Source: Deltaproteobacteria bacterium UBA5205
GTDB lineage: Bacteria > Desulfobacterota > Syntrophorhabdia > Syntrophorhabdales > Syntrophorhabdaceae
Length of the DNA stretch: 28,253 bases
NCBI GenBank assembly: GCA_002412715.1
Contig: DHVP01000043.1
Coordinates: forward strand, 1-28,253
Direction: 5' to 3'
The first letter of the stretch is position 1. The number at the start of each line of letters is the position of its first letter. A model generated the notes under the pieces. The model was not told the origin of the DNA. It made no database searches and worked only from the letters and a program-made list of their open reading frames with translations. A program made the translations under genes and the position numbers. Positions 12,824 through 21,406 of this stretch are shown piece after piece.

Positions 12824-14077
12824 TCAGCGTGACGCCGCCCTGCAGGGGACGATCGTGATGGTTTCCTTTCCCTCAAAGGCAGTCCCGTTGTCGGTCGTGC
12901 CCTTGAGAGTCCCTGCGGTGTCCGAGCATGTGAAGCCTGCCGTGCTTGTCCGGAAAAAGCACAGGAGGTCTCCATAACCGTCCGCATTGACATCCCAATC
13001 CCAGGGACTGCAGAAGGCCATACTGTTTTCGTTCCCCGTATGCCCGAAGGTGATTCTGTCGAGGTTGGCGCTCTGAAAGGCATCGAACGTACGGCTGCTG
13101 AGAATCGCGACCGGTATGAGCCCGTAGCCCCTGTAATCGATCATGTTCTTTTTGCTCCAGGGCCTGATGTCGATGGAAACGGACAGGAGGTCGGAAACGG
13201 GGGTAGCAAGAAAACCGTGGATGCCGGTGGAGTCGACATAAGATCCAACAATCGAACCCGTGTCGTTTATTCCGTGGACGACGGTTCCTGATGCTCCAGG
13301 ATAGTCGATCGTAGTCCAGATGCCGCCGCTTAACGCAAATCCGTGGGTTCCCGCCGCATCCGTGTATTCACCGACGATCGTACCCGGTTGGTTGACGTCC
13401 CAGGCTACTATGGAGTCGGCACCGGGACGGTCATGGAAGGACAGGGTGCTGCCCGTCAGGGAACAGCAATGGGTCCCGTCGAAATCGATGCACTGCCCGA
13501 CGATCATGCCGCTGTCATTGATGCCTAAGGCGTTAAAGACTACGCCGGGACTGTCAGGGTAATCCAGCATGGTATACACACCTCCGGTCAGGGAAAACCC
13601 GTAGGATCCCCCAAGCCCCGGGGGTATATCGGGTCTGAAGCCGGAAAGCCATCCGACGATCGTGCCCGTATTGTTGATGGAATACACATACGTTTCAGTA
13701 GCAGTGGGATAGGAGGCGATACTCTTGTAGGTGGTGCCCTTCAGGGAGTATCCGAAAGCGACTCCACCTGGACTCACGTAGGTTCCGACCACTGTTCCCT
13801 GGTCGTTGATGCCGAGGCCGAAACTCCAGATAGCCCCCGGGTAATCAAGGCTCCTCCATACCGCGCCATTCAGCAAAAAGCCATGGGGCTCAAAATCCTG
13901 CTCCGCGTTTTGATCGTAGTATCCGACGATAAGCCCGGAGTTGTTGATGCCCCAGGCCTCTGTGTGTCCGGCCCCAGGATAATCGAGGGCGGTAAAAGTA
14001 TAGCCCGCGGCCCACACGACGCTGAAAAGGGCAAAGACGAGGGCCATGCCAATCATGACGGCCGAAGCTCGTTTCAT
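12824..14077 (-). CDS. secreted HAF-repeat protein
   Basis: A 417-residue exported protein with a signal peptide (KRASAVMIGMALVFALFSVV, cleavage near AAG at 24-26). Six repeats of about 45 residues follow, of the form (F/Y)-x-x-x-D-Y-P-G...G-I-N-D-x-G-x-I-V-G-x-Y (for example GINNSGLIVGYY, GINDQGTVVGTY, GINDTGSIVGSY). This matches the extracellular HAF repeat. A C-terminal domain (about 300-410) with SVSIDIRPWSKKN and GLIPVAILSS resembles a tail common in secreted proteins of environmental bacteria; it has a DVNADGYGDL loop that could bind calcium. Function unknown; a surface or extracellular beta-propeller-like protein is plausible. AAGGAGG precedes the start. Its promoter resembles that of csbD. 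Confidence 0.8.
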   Translation of the reverse strand: MKRASAVMIGMALVFALFSVVWAAGYTFTALDYPGAGHTEAWGINNSGLIVGYYDQNAEQDFEPHGFLLNGAVWRSLDYPGAIWSFGLGINDQGTVVGTYVSPGGVAFGYSLKGTTYKSIASYPTATETYVYSINNTGTIVGWLSGFRPDIPPGLGGSYGFSLTGGVYTMLDYPDSPGVVFNALGINDSGMIVGQCIDFDGTHCCSLTGSTLSFHDRPGADSIVAWDVNQPGTIVGEYTDAAGTHGFALSGGIWTTIDYPGASGTVVHGINDTGSIVGSYVDSTGIHGFLATPVSDLLSVSIDIRPWSKKNMIDYRGYGLIPVAILSSRTFDAFQSANLDRITFGHTGNENSMAFCSPWDWDVNADGYGDLLCFFRTSTAGFTCSDTAGTLKGTTDNGTAFEGKETITIVPCRAASR

Positions 14078-14177
14078 TGCAAGCCTCCTTACTGGTTTAT
14101 GAAACCTCTGACCGGCCGGGATCTTCCTTCCCCGCCCGTCGATTCCTGGGAGCCTGGTCTGGAGAGACGTTGTTGGT

Positions 14178-14212
14178 ATAATATGAAATAACGCAGAATC
14201 TGTCTGTCGCAG
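14178..14212 (-). promoter_or_regulatory. predicted HAF-gene promoter sharing a block with csbD
   Basis: Minus strand: CTGCGACAGACA (14212-14201), 17 nt, TATTAT (14183-14178). The 12-mer and spacing are identical to those upstream of csbD (297-308). Predicted start near 14171, giving a leader of about 95 nt. Confidence 0.55.
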
Positions 14213-14246
14213 AAAGAGTGATTATTCTATAGCTGTTTCTGTATTT

Positions 14247-14274
14247 CCTCTGTCACGCTTTGGGGTGACAGAGG
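14247..14274 (-). terminator. 10-bp hairpin after the uracil-DNA glycosylase gene
   Basis: CCTCTGTCAC (14247-14256) pairs perfectly with GTGACAGAGG (14265-14274) around an 8-nt loop. It lies 23 bp beyond the glycosylase stop in the minus direction. No U tract follows, so termination efficiency is uncertain. Confidence 0.5.
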
Positions 14275-14296
14275 ATTGGAGGGCGCGAGATAGTCT

Positions 14297-14920
14297 TTAA
14301 AGCATCTTCTTCAGCGTTTCCATGTCCTCCCAGGCGTCCGTTATCTTGCTCTGGCTGCGAAGGAGGTAGGAAGGGTGGTAGGTGGGGAGAAGAGGTATTC
14401 CCCGAAAGGTTGTCATCTTACCCCGGATACGGCTGATGGGGGCATCCACCTCGAGCAGTGTGTTGTAAGCGTGGCGCCCGAGGGTGCATATGACCCGGGG
14501 GCGGATGATATCGAGTTGTGCAAGAAGATACTCTTTGCAGGAAGCCGCTTCCTGTGGTTCGGGATCGCGGTTTCCCGGCGGACGGCATTTAAGGACATTG
14601 CAGATGAACACATCGTTTCGATCCACGCCGATGCGTTCGATGAGCTGGTCAAGGAGTTTACCTGCCCTGCCGACGAACGGCCTTCCCTGGTTGTCTTCTT
14701 CCTCACCGGGTGCTTCACCGACAAAGACGATATCGGCCTTCGGGTTTCCTTCCCCGAAGACGACCGTTTTTCGCGTCTTCGCCAGATCACACCTTTCGCA
14801 GGCCAGCACGGTCTTCTTAAGGTGAGCAAGAGTAGGGCCGTTTTTTTCGGCAAAAGCATACCCTTCAATGCCCATATTCTTCAAAGCAGTCAGCAATCCT
14901 TTTGCCTGTTTCGCATCCAT
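14297..14920 (-). CDS. type-4 uracil-DNA glycosylase (4Fe-4S)
   Basis: A 207-residue DNA repair enzyme that excises uracil arising from cytosine deamination. Motif A is GEAPGEEEDNQGRPFVG (68-84), and the C-terminal DNA-binding loop is HPSYLLR. The four cluster cysteines have the family spacing: Cys41 and Cys44, then Cys112 and Cys128, with 15 residues between the last two. The length is normal for family 4. The start is the ATG at 14920; an AAGGGG upstream is rather far (about 12-16 nt). It lies 146 bp after gatA in the same direction, but a large hairpin sits between them, so it may have its own promoter. Confidence 0.92.
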   Translation of the reverse strand: MDAKQAKGLLTALKNMGIEGYAFAEKNGPTLAHLKKTVLACERCDLAKTRKTVVFGEGNPKADIVFVGEAPGEEEDNQGRPFVGRAGKLLDQLIERIGVDRNDVFICNVLKCRPPGNRDPEPQEAASCKEYLLAQLDIIRPRVICTLGRHAYNTLLEVDAPISRIRGKMTTFRGIPLLPTYHPSYLLRSQSKITDAWEDMETLKKML

Positions 14921-14951
14921 AGTGTTATATACCCCTTAAGAAACTTATCTC

Positions 14952-15005
14952 ACGCCTCCCGCCTCGAGAGGGACCGCTTTGCTCCTCTCTCGAGGCGGGA
15001 GGCGT
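14952..15005 (-). terminator. 19-bp perfect hairpin after gatA
   Basis: Arms at 14952-14970 and 14987-15005 are exact complements over 19 bp (ACGCCTCCCGCCTCGAGAG on the plus strand) with a 16-nt loop. It stands 62 bp after the gatA stop in the minus direction. The sequence beyond it reads GAGATAAGTTTCTT, a poor U tract. Probably a transcript 3' end for the gatC-gatA side. Confidence 0.65.
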
Positions 15006-15066
15006 CACGGAGAAAGGCAGAGAAAGAAAAGCCCGCGATGATTGTTTAAGTCCGGTATCCGTACTG

Positions 15067-16527
15067 TCAATCTCTCAAACGCCCTGGCACTGTCTCTACT
15101 CTTTTCACTGATTCAAAGACGTGCGCTGCCTGAAGCATGCGGCCTTCGTCCAGGGGTCTGCCTATGATCTGCAGGCCGATGGGGAGACCTTTTGCATCGA
15201 AGCCGCCGGGGATGGAGATCCCGGGCAGGCCTGCGAGGTTCACGGGTATGGTAAAGATGTCTGAAAGATACATGGTCAAGGGGTCCGCAACGCGCTCGCC
15301 CACTTTGAAAGCCGTTGTTGGGGAGACGGGGGTGACGATGAGGTCACAGGCGGTGAAAGCGGCATCGAAGTCCCGGCGGATAAGCGTGCGTACCTTGCCG
15401 GCCTTGCGATAATATGCGTCGTAGTAACCTGAGGAGAGGACGTAGGTGCCGAGTATGATCCTGCGCTTTACCTCCTTGCCGAAACCCTTGAAACGCGTTT
15501 TCTTGTACATGTCGATTATGTCTTTGCCGTTTTCACGAAGGCCGTATTTTACGCCGTCATACCGTGCGAGGTTCGAGGACGCTTCAGCGGTGCAGATGAT
15601 ATAGTAGGTGGCCACGGCGTACTGTGTATGGGGCAGGGACACGTCGACAAGGGTCGCGCCCTGGTCCCTGAGTATCTGCAGATTGTCTTCGTAGGTCTTC
15701 TTAACGTCAGCCTCCATGCCTTCAACGGAATATTCGGCTGGTATGCCGACCCTGAGCCCTTTTATATCCCTGCCCAAAAAGGACTGATAGTCCGGAACGG
15801 CTTCAGGGATGGATGTGGAATCCATCGGGTCGTATCCGGCGATAACGCCGAGCATGGTGGCGCAATCGCTGACATTGCGCGAGAAGGGGCCTATCTGGTC
15901 AAGGGAGGAGGCAAAAGCCACGAGTCCGTAGCGGGACACCCTGCCATAGGTGGGTTTCATGCCGATTACGCCGCAAAGACCGGCGGGCTGGCGGATGGAG
16001 CCGCCCGTGTCCGTGCCAAGGGCCGAGGTGCAAAGGCCGGAGGCTACCGCCGCCGCGGATCCGCCGCTCGAACCACCGGGAATGCGCGTCGTGTCCCAGG
16101 GGTTTCTCGTTGTCTGAAACGCCGAGTTCTCCGTCGATGATCCCATGGCGAACTCATCCATGTTGAGTCGGCCCAGGTGAACAAAACCGGCTTCCTTCAG
16201 CTTCCGTATGACCGTGGCGTCATAGGGGGGTACAAACCCTTTGAGGATATTGGAACCGCAGGTGGTCTCGATGCCTTTCGTACAGAGAATGTCCTTCATA
16301 CCGAGGGGAATCCCAAGAAGCGGGGTATCTTCACCACGGCCGATCCTTTCGTCGGCACTTCTGGCCATCTCCATGGCGTAGTCCTCTGTTGTCCTCAGAT
16401 AAGCGAGCACTTCGCCGTCATATTTTTTAATACGATTGAGATAATACTCCGTCAGCTCCACCGAACTCACTTCTTTTTTCCTGAGCATTTCCCTCAGCTG
16501 CACAATTGTCAAATCGAGTATATCCAC
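15067..16527 (-). CDS. gatA: Asp-tRNA(Asn)/Glu-tRNA(Gln) amidotransferase subunit A
   Basis: A 486-residue amidase subunit of GatCAB, which releases ammonia from glutamine to amidate mischarged Glu-tRNA(Gln) or Asp-tRNA(Asn). The Ser-cisSer-Lys triad is complete: Lys78 (GMKD), Ser153 (GGSSGGS) and Ser177 (TDTGGSIRQ). The length is standard. It starts with GTG, supported by AAGGAGA seven bases upstream. gatC lies 113 bp upstream, separated by a heptad-repeat hairpin element. gatB is not in the window. Confidence 0.95.
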   Translation of the reverse strand: MDILDLTIVQLREMLRKKEVSSVELTEYYLNRIKKYDGEVLAYLRTTEDYAMEMARSADERIGRGEDTPLLGIPLGMKDILCTKGIETTCGSNILKGFVPPYDATVIRKLKEAGFVHLGRLNMDEFAMGSSTENSAFQTTRNPWDTTRIPGGSSGGSAAAVASGLCTSALGTDTGGSIRQPAGLCGVIGMKPTYGRVSRYGLVAFASSLDQIGPFSRNVSDCATMLGVIAGYDPMDSTSIPEAVPDYQSFLGRDIKGLRVGIPAEYSVEGMEADVKKTYEDNLQILRDQGATLVDVSLPHTQYAVATYYIICTAEASSNLARYDGVKYGLRENGKDIIDMYKKTRFKGFGKEVKRRIILGTYVLSSGYYDAYYRKAGKVRTLIRRDFDAAFTACDLIVTPVSPTTAFKVGERVADPLTMYLSDIFTIPVNLAGLPGISIPGGFDAKGLPIGLQIIGRPLDEGRMLQAAHVFESVKRVETVPGRLRD

Positions 16528-16543
16528 GTCTAATCTCCTTAGC

Positions 16544-16633
16544 TACCAGGTAATGGGTTATGGGTCATGGGTCATGGGAAAAGCCTTAAAAAATCTCTCC
16601 TATTGCCTATCACCTATCGCCTATTACCTGGTA
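16544..16633. repeat. heptad-repeat hairpin element between gatC and gatA
   Basis: Perfect 11-bp outer arms, TACCAGGTAAT (16544-16554) and ATTACCTGGTA (16623-16633). The left half continues as heptads of the form (T/C)ATGGGT, the right half as CCTAT(T/C)(G/A)-type heptads, so the two halves pair imperfectly for over 30 nt. Related heptads occur at 22541-22569 and 22811-22842. This looks like a dispersed intergenic repeat and not gatA regulation. Confidence 0.65.
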
Positions 16634-16640
16634 CCACTCT

Positions 16641-16934
16641 TCATTCCACCTCAATAATCGGCGGCACCTTGAAAAAAGTGTCGATCCGTTCAGGGGCATT
16701 GCCGGTCGATTCCTCCGCGGTGAAGGATTCCTTGACGACATCTTCTCTCATGACGCAACCGACGGGGACGGCATGGCTAGTCGGTTCGACGCCCTGTGTA
16801 TCGAGAGCGTTCAATGAATCCATATACTGAAGGATGCTGTCGATCTGGCCCGTATATTCGTCGATCTCCCGGGGATCGAGGTCAAGCCTCCCAAGATGCG
16901 CCACATACTCAACGGTCTCTCGTGTAATCTTCAT
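16641..16934 (-). CDS. gatC: Asp-tRNA(Asn)/Glu-tRNA(Gln) amidotransferase subunit C
   Basis: A 97-residue GatC, the small subunit that wraps around GatA. Diagnostic segments are VEYVAHLGRLDLDPREI near the start, the QIDSILQYMDSLNALDT helix (30-46), VEPTSH, MREDVV, and the C-terminal FFKVPPIIE typical of the family. It lies upstream of gatA in the same direction and 73 bp after the CBS gene. Confidence 0.93.
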   Translation of the reverse strand: MKITRETVEYVAHLGRLDLDPREIDEYTGQIDSILQYMDSLNALDTQGVEPTSHAVPVGCVMREDVVKESFTAEESTGNAPERIDTFFKVPPIIEVE

Positions 16935-17007
16935 AATTTCTTCCGCCTTTTCCTTCCTTACACCTTACAAGTACATTTCGTATTATCTTTGAAACCCGAA
17001 ACCGTCT

Positions 17008-17379
17008 CTATCCGCACTCCGCCACGGCCTTGATAATATCTCCCCGTGTGACGATACCCACAAGCTTTTCGTTGTCCATGATCGGTATCCTGTTGACGCG
17101 TTTTTCTATCATGATCTTCGCAACGAGGACAGCCGATTCTGTGGGTGATACGGTTATTACGTCTGCCGTCATTACATCAGACACGGATATATCACCTATC
17201 GCGCCTGATTTCAGGCCCTTCAGGATATCGCTCTGACTTATTATGCCGACGAGTTTGCCCTTGTCGACGACGGGCATGCCCGCAATCTTGAAAAGTTCGA
17301 GCTTGTTGAGAATGATATTCAGTTTCTCCGACGGATGACAGGTTACCACGTTCTTGTTCATCAGCTCCACAACCTTCAT
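17008..17379 (-). CDS. two-CBS-domain protein
   Basis: A 123-residue protein made only of two CBS domains (about 1-60 and 65-123). Each has a V-T-x-x-P-x-x-x-x-x-x-I/V entry and a G-x-x-P-V-x-D/x-x-x-K-L-V-G-I-I/V-x-x-x-D-I exit (GMPVVDKGKLVGIISQSDI; RIPIMDNEKLVGIVTRGDI). Such pairs bind adenine nucleotides (AMP, ATP, SAM). The gene starts 14 bp after the DUF294-type nucleotidyltransferase gene. In many bacteria CBS and DUF294 domains form one polypeptide, so this is probably the detached sensor part of that protein. Confidence 0.88.
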   Translation of the reverse strand: MKVVELMNKNVVTCHPSEKLNIILNKLELFKIAGMPVVDKGKLVGIISQSDILKGLKSGAIGDISVSDVMTADVITVSPTESAVLVAKIMIEKRVNRIPIMDNEKLVGIVTRGDIIKAVAECG

Positions 17380-17393
17380 AAATAACCCCCTTA

Positions 17394-18698
17394 TTACATT
17401 GGCTGTCCGAAGAGCAGCGTCTCCTGTATCAGCTTCTGAAAGGCTTCGACGGACTTCATGGCCCTGCGAAGTTTTTCCTGTTCGTCGGGACCCAGCATAT
17501 CGGGCCGCAGAAAATTCGAGCTTTTGCCGCCCTCGTCCCGGGAATTGATCTGGTTGATTATCCTGTACCGAACAAAAGTGAAATAAGCGTCGATCAGGGA
17601 ATTCTCCATGTCTTTCCTGATAATGTTACGGTCTCTCAGAATTCCGATGCGTTTGAGCGTGTTGGTTTCGAATATTCCGTTGGACAACGAAAGCATCCTG
17701 ACGGACAGGATGAGCGGTGACCATCCCATCACCTTTATATTGAATCTGTCTTTATGTTCGCCTTCTTTTTCAACCTTGAACCCACCGAAGAAGGTGAGTG
17801 CGCTGGGCATGAGGACCGCCGACTGGACGAACTCCTTCATGACGTGTTTGCTGTTCGTAAGCATGGCGAAGAAGTATTCCAAGAACCCGGCGAGCAGCGC
17901 GCTGTTGCCCTTCACTGCCCGGGCGTCGGTGAGGATGATGATGTCCAGCGGCTCGAAGATGCCCCTGTTGTATGTGATACGCTCTTCGATCCTCTTTTTC
18001 CAGTCCGGTACCGAGCCCCTCCAACGTGCATTCACGGGCATGACGCCGCCCTTGCACTTCTCAAAACCGACCTCGTTGAGTCTGTCCGAGGCCTTCCGGG
18101 CAAATATCTCAAAATATCCGTCGAGGAGCCTCTTCGGTTCAAGGGTTTCAGGAGAGGCGGAACCTCCTGCTGCGCCCGTCATCGTGTATCGCTGCCTGAG
18201 GCCGGGTGTCGCGAAATCATCATCGCGCTCGCTGTAGATCAACATGTTGTCCTGGTCGGTGACCATCGTCTGCTCGTCGCGACCTTCGCTGCCAAGGCCT
18301 GCCCAGACGTATTCCACGGGAGGTTTCCCCAGCCCTTCCTCAACCATCTCCTCTTCGACAAGATCGAGGACACGGTTGGCTATCCGGTCCCTGATGATAC
18401 GGAAGAGATTGTGGACATCTACTATTGTGTCTTCTTCGAGAAAGAAGTTTTCCACTCCCGAAACAGCCCGTTCATGGCATTCCAGAAGCGCTTCGTAAGA
18501 GGTGGCGTTGTGAATTGTCTCGATGACAAGAGCGTTCAGCTCGGTCTCGAAGACCTCATAGTCCTTCAGAACGGTCTGCAGTGTCTCACCAAGCTCCGAC
18601 AGGATACGGTAGCGGTCATGGCGCAGCATGGCCTTGTTCTTCATGTCCTCCTGGTGCTCGTTAATGAAGGACTCGATGATCGAAAAATTTAAAGGCAT
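17394..18698 (-). CDS. DUF294-family putative nucleotidyltransferase
   Basis: A 434-residue protein. The N-terminal third is helical; then comes a nucleotidyltransferase core GLGSEGRDEQTMVTDQDN (134-151), whose G-S and D-x-D (Asp148, Asp150) resemble the GlnD uridylyltransferase active site. The C-terminal third resembles the DUF294 output domain (MLSLSNGIFETNTLKRI, then a helical tail). Typical relatives carry cNMP-binding and CBS domains in front of this core. Here those are missing and a two-CBS protein is encoded immediately downstream. The gene starts 3 bp after the valS stop, with its ribosome-binding site inside the valS end, so translation is likely coupled. The target of the transferase is unknown. 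Confidence 0.82.
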   Translation of the reverse strand: MPLNFSIIESFINEHQEDMKNKAMLRHDRYRILSELGETLQTVLKDYEVFETELNALVIETIHNATSYEALLECHERAVSGVENFFLEEDTIVDVHNLFRIIRDRIANRVLDLVEEEMVEEGLGKPPVEYVWAGLGSEGRDEQTMVTDQDNMLIYSERDDDFATPGLRQRYTMTGAAGGSASPETLEPKRLLDGYFEIFARKASDRLNEVGFEKCKGGVMPVNARWRGSVPDWKKRIEERITYNRGIFEPLDIIILTDARAVKGNSALLAGFLEYFFAMLTNSKHVMKEFVQSAVLMPSALTFFGGFKVEKEGEHKDRFNIKVMGWSPLILSVRMLSLSNGIFETNTLKRIGILRDRNIIRKDMENSLIDAYFTFVRYRIINQINSRDEGGKSSNFLRPDMLGPDEQEKLRRAMKSVEAFQKLIQETLLFGQPM

Positions 18699-18701
18699 CG
18701 A

Positions 18702-21335
18702 CTACCTCGAAAGGTTTTCAAGGACCTTTCTGCTCGTCATGAGCTTTTCTTTTTTTGCCGCCAGTTCGCTGTACTGCGCCTCGTTCCTGGTGATTACCTC
18801 AGCTGGAGCCTTCTGGCGGAACGCCTCGTTGCTGAGCTTCTTCATTAATTTTTCACTATCTTCACCGATTTTGGCAAGCTCTTTATCGATCCTGCCCAGT
18901 TCCCTGGCGACGTCGATGAGGTCTTTGAGCGGCACGAAGACTTCAATGTCCTTGTAAACCCCGACGGCGGAATGGTCGGGACCCTTGCGATCGATGAAGG
19001 AGAGGTGCTCCACCCTGCCGAGCTCCTTGATGTAGTATTCATAATCCTTGAGGAAGACGGTGCTTTCTCCTGCCCTGATCACGGCCTCGATGCGGACGTT
19101 GGGCGCGATGCCGGTTTCGCCGCGAATGTTGCGGATGACATCGATGACGCCCATGATCGTCTCCATCATCTTTTCGCTTTCAGGATCGATCTCAGACTCG
19201 TCGGAGGCAGGGAAGGGTGCGACCATGATGCTCTCGGATTCCCTGCCGGGCAGGCGCTGGTAGATCTCCTCCGTTACGAAAGGCATGATGGGATGGAGAA
19301 GCTTCAGGATGTCCTGAAGGGTATTATAGAGGGCGGCCCTGGTGACCGCCGTGTCGAAGCCGTCCACCTTGCCGTAGAGATTGGGTTTGATGAGCTCCAG
19401 GTACCAGTCACAGTATTCATGCCAGACGAAGCTGTACAGGGAATTCGCCGCCTCATTGAAGCGATACCCGGTGATGCTGTCGTGGACCTCTTCGATCACC
19501 TTCTGTGCCCGGGAACGGATCCACCGGTCGGGAAGGAAGGACGAGCCTTTGCCGTTATGAGAAGGCCTCTCCTCTCCGGTAAAGGAAAGGGACAGCTTCG
19601 AGGCGTTCCATATCTTGTTGACGAAGTTGCGGCATCCCTCGATGCGCTCTTCGGACAGGAGGACGTCCCTTCCCTGAGCGGCGAGCATCGTCAATGTAAA
19701 GCGGAAGGCGTCAGTCCCGTATTCGTCGATGATAATGAGAGGGTCGATGACGTTGCCCTTCGACTTGCTCATCTTCTTGCCTTCGGCATCGCGGACGAGG
19801 GCGTGGATGTATACGTCGCGGAAGGGCACGTCGCCCATAAACTTCAGGCCCATCATGATCATCCGGGCAACCCAGAAGAAGAGGATATCGAAACCGGTAA
19901 TGAGAAGCGACGTGGGATAGAAGGTGTTGAGGTCCGGGGTCTTGTCCGGCCAGCCGAGGGTGCTGAAGGGCCACAGCCCCGAGGAGAACCAGGTGTCGAG
20001 GACATCCGATTCCTGCCGCAGGGCGCCGCCGCATTTGGGGCACCCGGAGGGGTCGTCGACGGAGACGATCAACTCGTTGCAGGCGGTGCAGGTCCAGACG
20101 GGTATCCGGTGGCCCCACCATATCTGGCGCGAGATGCACCAATCCCTGATGTTCTCCATCCATTCGAAATAGACCTTCTCCCACATCTCGGGGATGATGC
20201 GCACCCTGTGTTCGCGCACCGCGGCTATGGCGGGTTCGGCAAGGGGTTTCATCCTCAGGAACCACTGGAGGGAAAGGGCGGGTTCTACAACGGTCTTGCA
20301 GCGATAGCATTTGCCCACGCCCATCGCGTAAGGTTCCGTCTTTTCCAGGTATCCCTTCTCGTCGAGTTCCTCAACGATCTTCCTGCGGCATTCGAAACGT
20401 TCCATGCCGCGGTAGTGGAGGGAATTTTCGTTCATATTGCCGTCTTCGTCGATGACCTTGATGAGTTCGAGGTTGTGTCTCTTCATAATCTCGAAGTCGT
20501 TGAGGTCGTGGGCGGGTGTAACCTTCAGGGCGCCTGTGCCGAATTCAACGTCGACGTAGCTGTCGCCGATGACGGGAATCTTCTTGTTTACTATGGGGAG
20601 AATAACGTTTTGCCCGACATACTTCCCATACCTCGGGTCCTCGGGGTTCACGGCAACGGCGGTATCGCCGAGCATTGTCTCGGGTCTTGTCGTGGCAACG
20701 GTGAGGTAGCCTTCGCCTTCGGCGAGAGGGTAATGGATATAATACAAGAGACCCTGCGTGTCTTCATGCTCGGCCTCAAGGTCGGACAGCGCGGTTTTGC
20801 AGCGGGGGCACCAGTTGATTATGTAGTTGTCCCGGTAGATCAATCCCTCATTGTAGAGCCTCACGAAAACCTCGCGTACGGCACGTGTGAGCCCTTCGTC
20901 CATTGTGAACCTTTCCCGCGACCAGTCGCATGATGCACCGAGCCTCTTCAGCTGCTCGATGATGGTTCCGCCGGACTGTTTTTTCCATTCCCAGACGCGT
21001 TCGATGAACTTTTCCCTGCCCAGGGCCTCGCGGTCCGTCCCTTCTTTTGCCAGTTCACGCTCGACGACGTTCTGCGTGGCTATGCCGGCATGGTCCGTGC
21101 CGGGAAGCCACAGTGAATTTACACCGCACATGCGGAAATAGCGCGTGACGATATCCTGCAGGGTGTTATTGAGGGCGTGGCCCATATGAAGAGATCCCGT
21201 AACGTTGGGAGGGGGGATTACCATGGAGAAGTACTCGTCGGGTGAGTTGCTTTTCGCCCTGAAATACCCCTTATCAAGCCAGTGGGCGTACCATTTTTTT
21301 TCGATGCTATGGGGGTCGTAAACCTTATCCATCAT
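18702..21335 (-). CDS. valS: valyl-tRNA synthetase
   Basis: An 877-residue class I synthetase, the usual ValRS length. The HIGH motif is HMGH (50-53) after PPPNVTGSL, and KMSKS is at 521-525. The editing (CP1) domain lies at about 190-340 with TTRPETMLGDTAVAV and HDLNDFE. Cys-x2-Cys knuckles (CPRC at 176-179, CYRC near 343, CTAC and CPKC near 416-435) suggest bound zinc. A C-terminal coiled coil (about 810-877) is complete. Two adjacent ATGs (21335, 21332) follow AAGGGAG. dgt lies 71 bp upstream and the DUF294 gene 3 bp downstream. Confidence 0.96.
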   Translation of the reverse strand: MMDKVYDPHSIEKKWYAHWLDKGYFRAKSNSPDEYFSMVIPPPNVTGSLHMGHALNNTLQDIVTRYFRMCGVNSLWLPGTDHAGIATQNVVERELAKEGTDREALGREKFIERVWEWKKQSGGTIIEQLKRLGASCDWSRERFTMDEGLTRAVREVFVRLYNEGLIYRDNYIINWCPRCKTALSDLEAEHEDTQGLLYYIHYPLAEGEGYLTVATTRPETMLGDTAVAVNPEDPRYGKYVGQNVILPIVNKKIPVIGDSYVDVEFGTGALKVTPAHDLNDFEIMKRHNLELIKVIDEDGNMNENSLHYRGMERFECRRKIVEELDEKGYLEKTEPYAMGVGKCYRCKTVVEPALSLQWFLRMKPLAEPAIAAVREHRVRIIPEMWEKVYFEWMENIRDWCISRQIWWGHRIPVWTCTACNELIVSVDDPSGCPKCGGALRQESDVLDTWFSSGLWPFSTLGWPDKTPDLNTFYPTSLLITGFDILFFWVARMIMMGLKFMGDVPFRDVYIHALVRDAEGKKMSKSKGNVIDPLIIIDEYGTDAFRFTLTMLAAQGRDVLLSEERIEGCRNFVNKIWNASKLSLSFTGEERPSHNGKGSSFLPDRWIRSRAQKVIEEVHDSITGYRFNEAANSLYSFVWHEYCDWYLELIKPNLYGKVDGFDTAVTRAALYNTLQDILKLLHPIMPFVTEEIYQRLPGRESESIMVAPFPASDESEIDPESEKMMETIMGVIDVIRNIRGETGIAPNVRIEAVIRAGESTVFLKDYEYYIKELGRVEHLSFIDRKGPDHSAVGVYKDIEVFVPLKDLIDVARELGRIDKELAKIGEDSEKLMKKLSNEAFRQKAPAEVITRNEAQYSELAAKKEKLMTSRKVLENLSR

Positions 21336-21406
21336 TATGAGCTCCCTTTTCCATGTGTACCTATCAATGAGGATTGATGGCCATGATTCGTTCTATTTTT
21401 GTCTTC

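Noticed and set aside
18972..20933. 653-codon plus-strand frame inside valS
   Set aside because: Long only because of the GC-rich codon bias of valS on the opposite strand; the product shows no domain.
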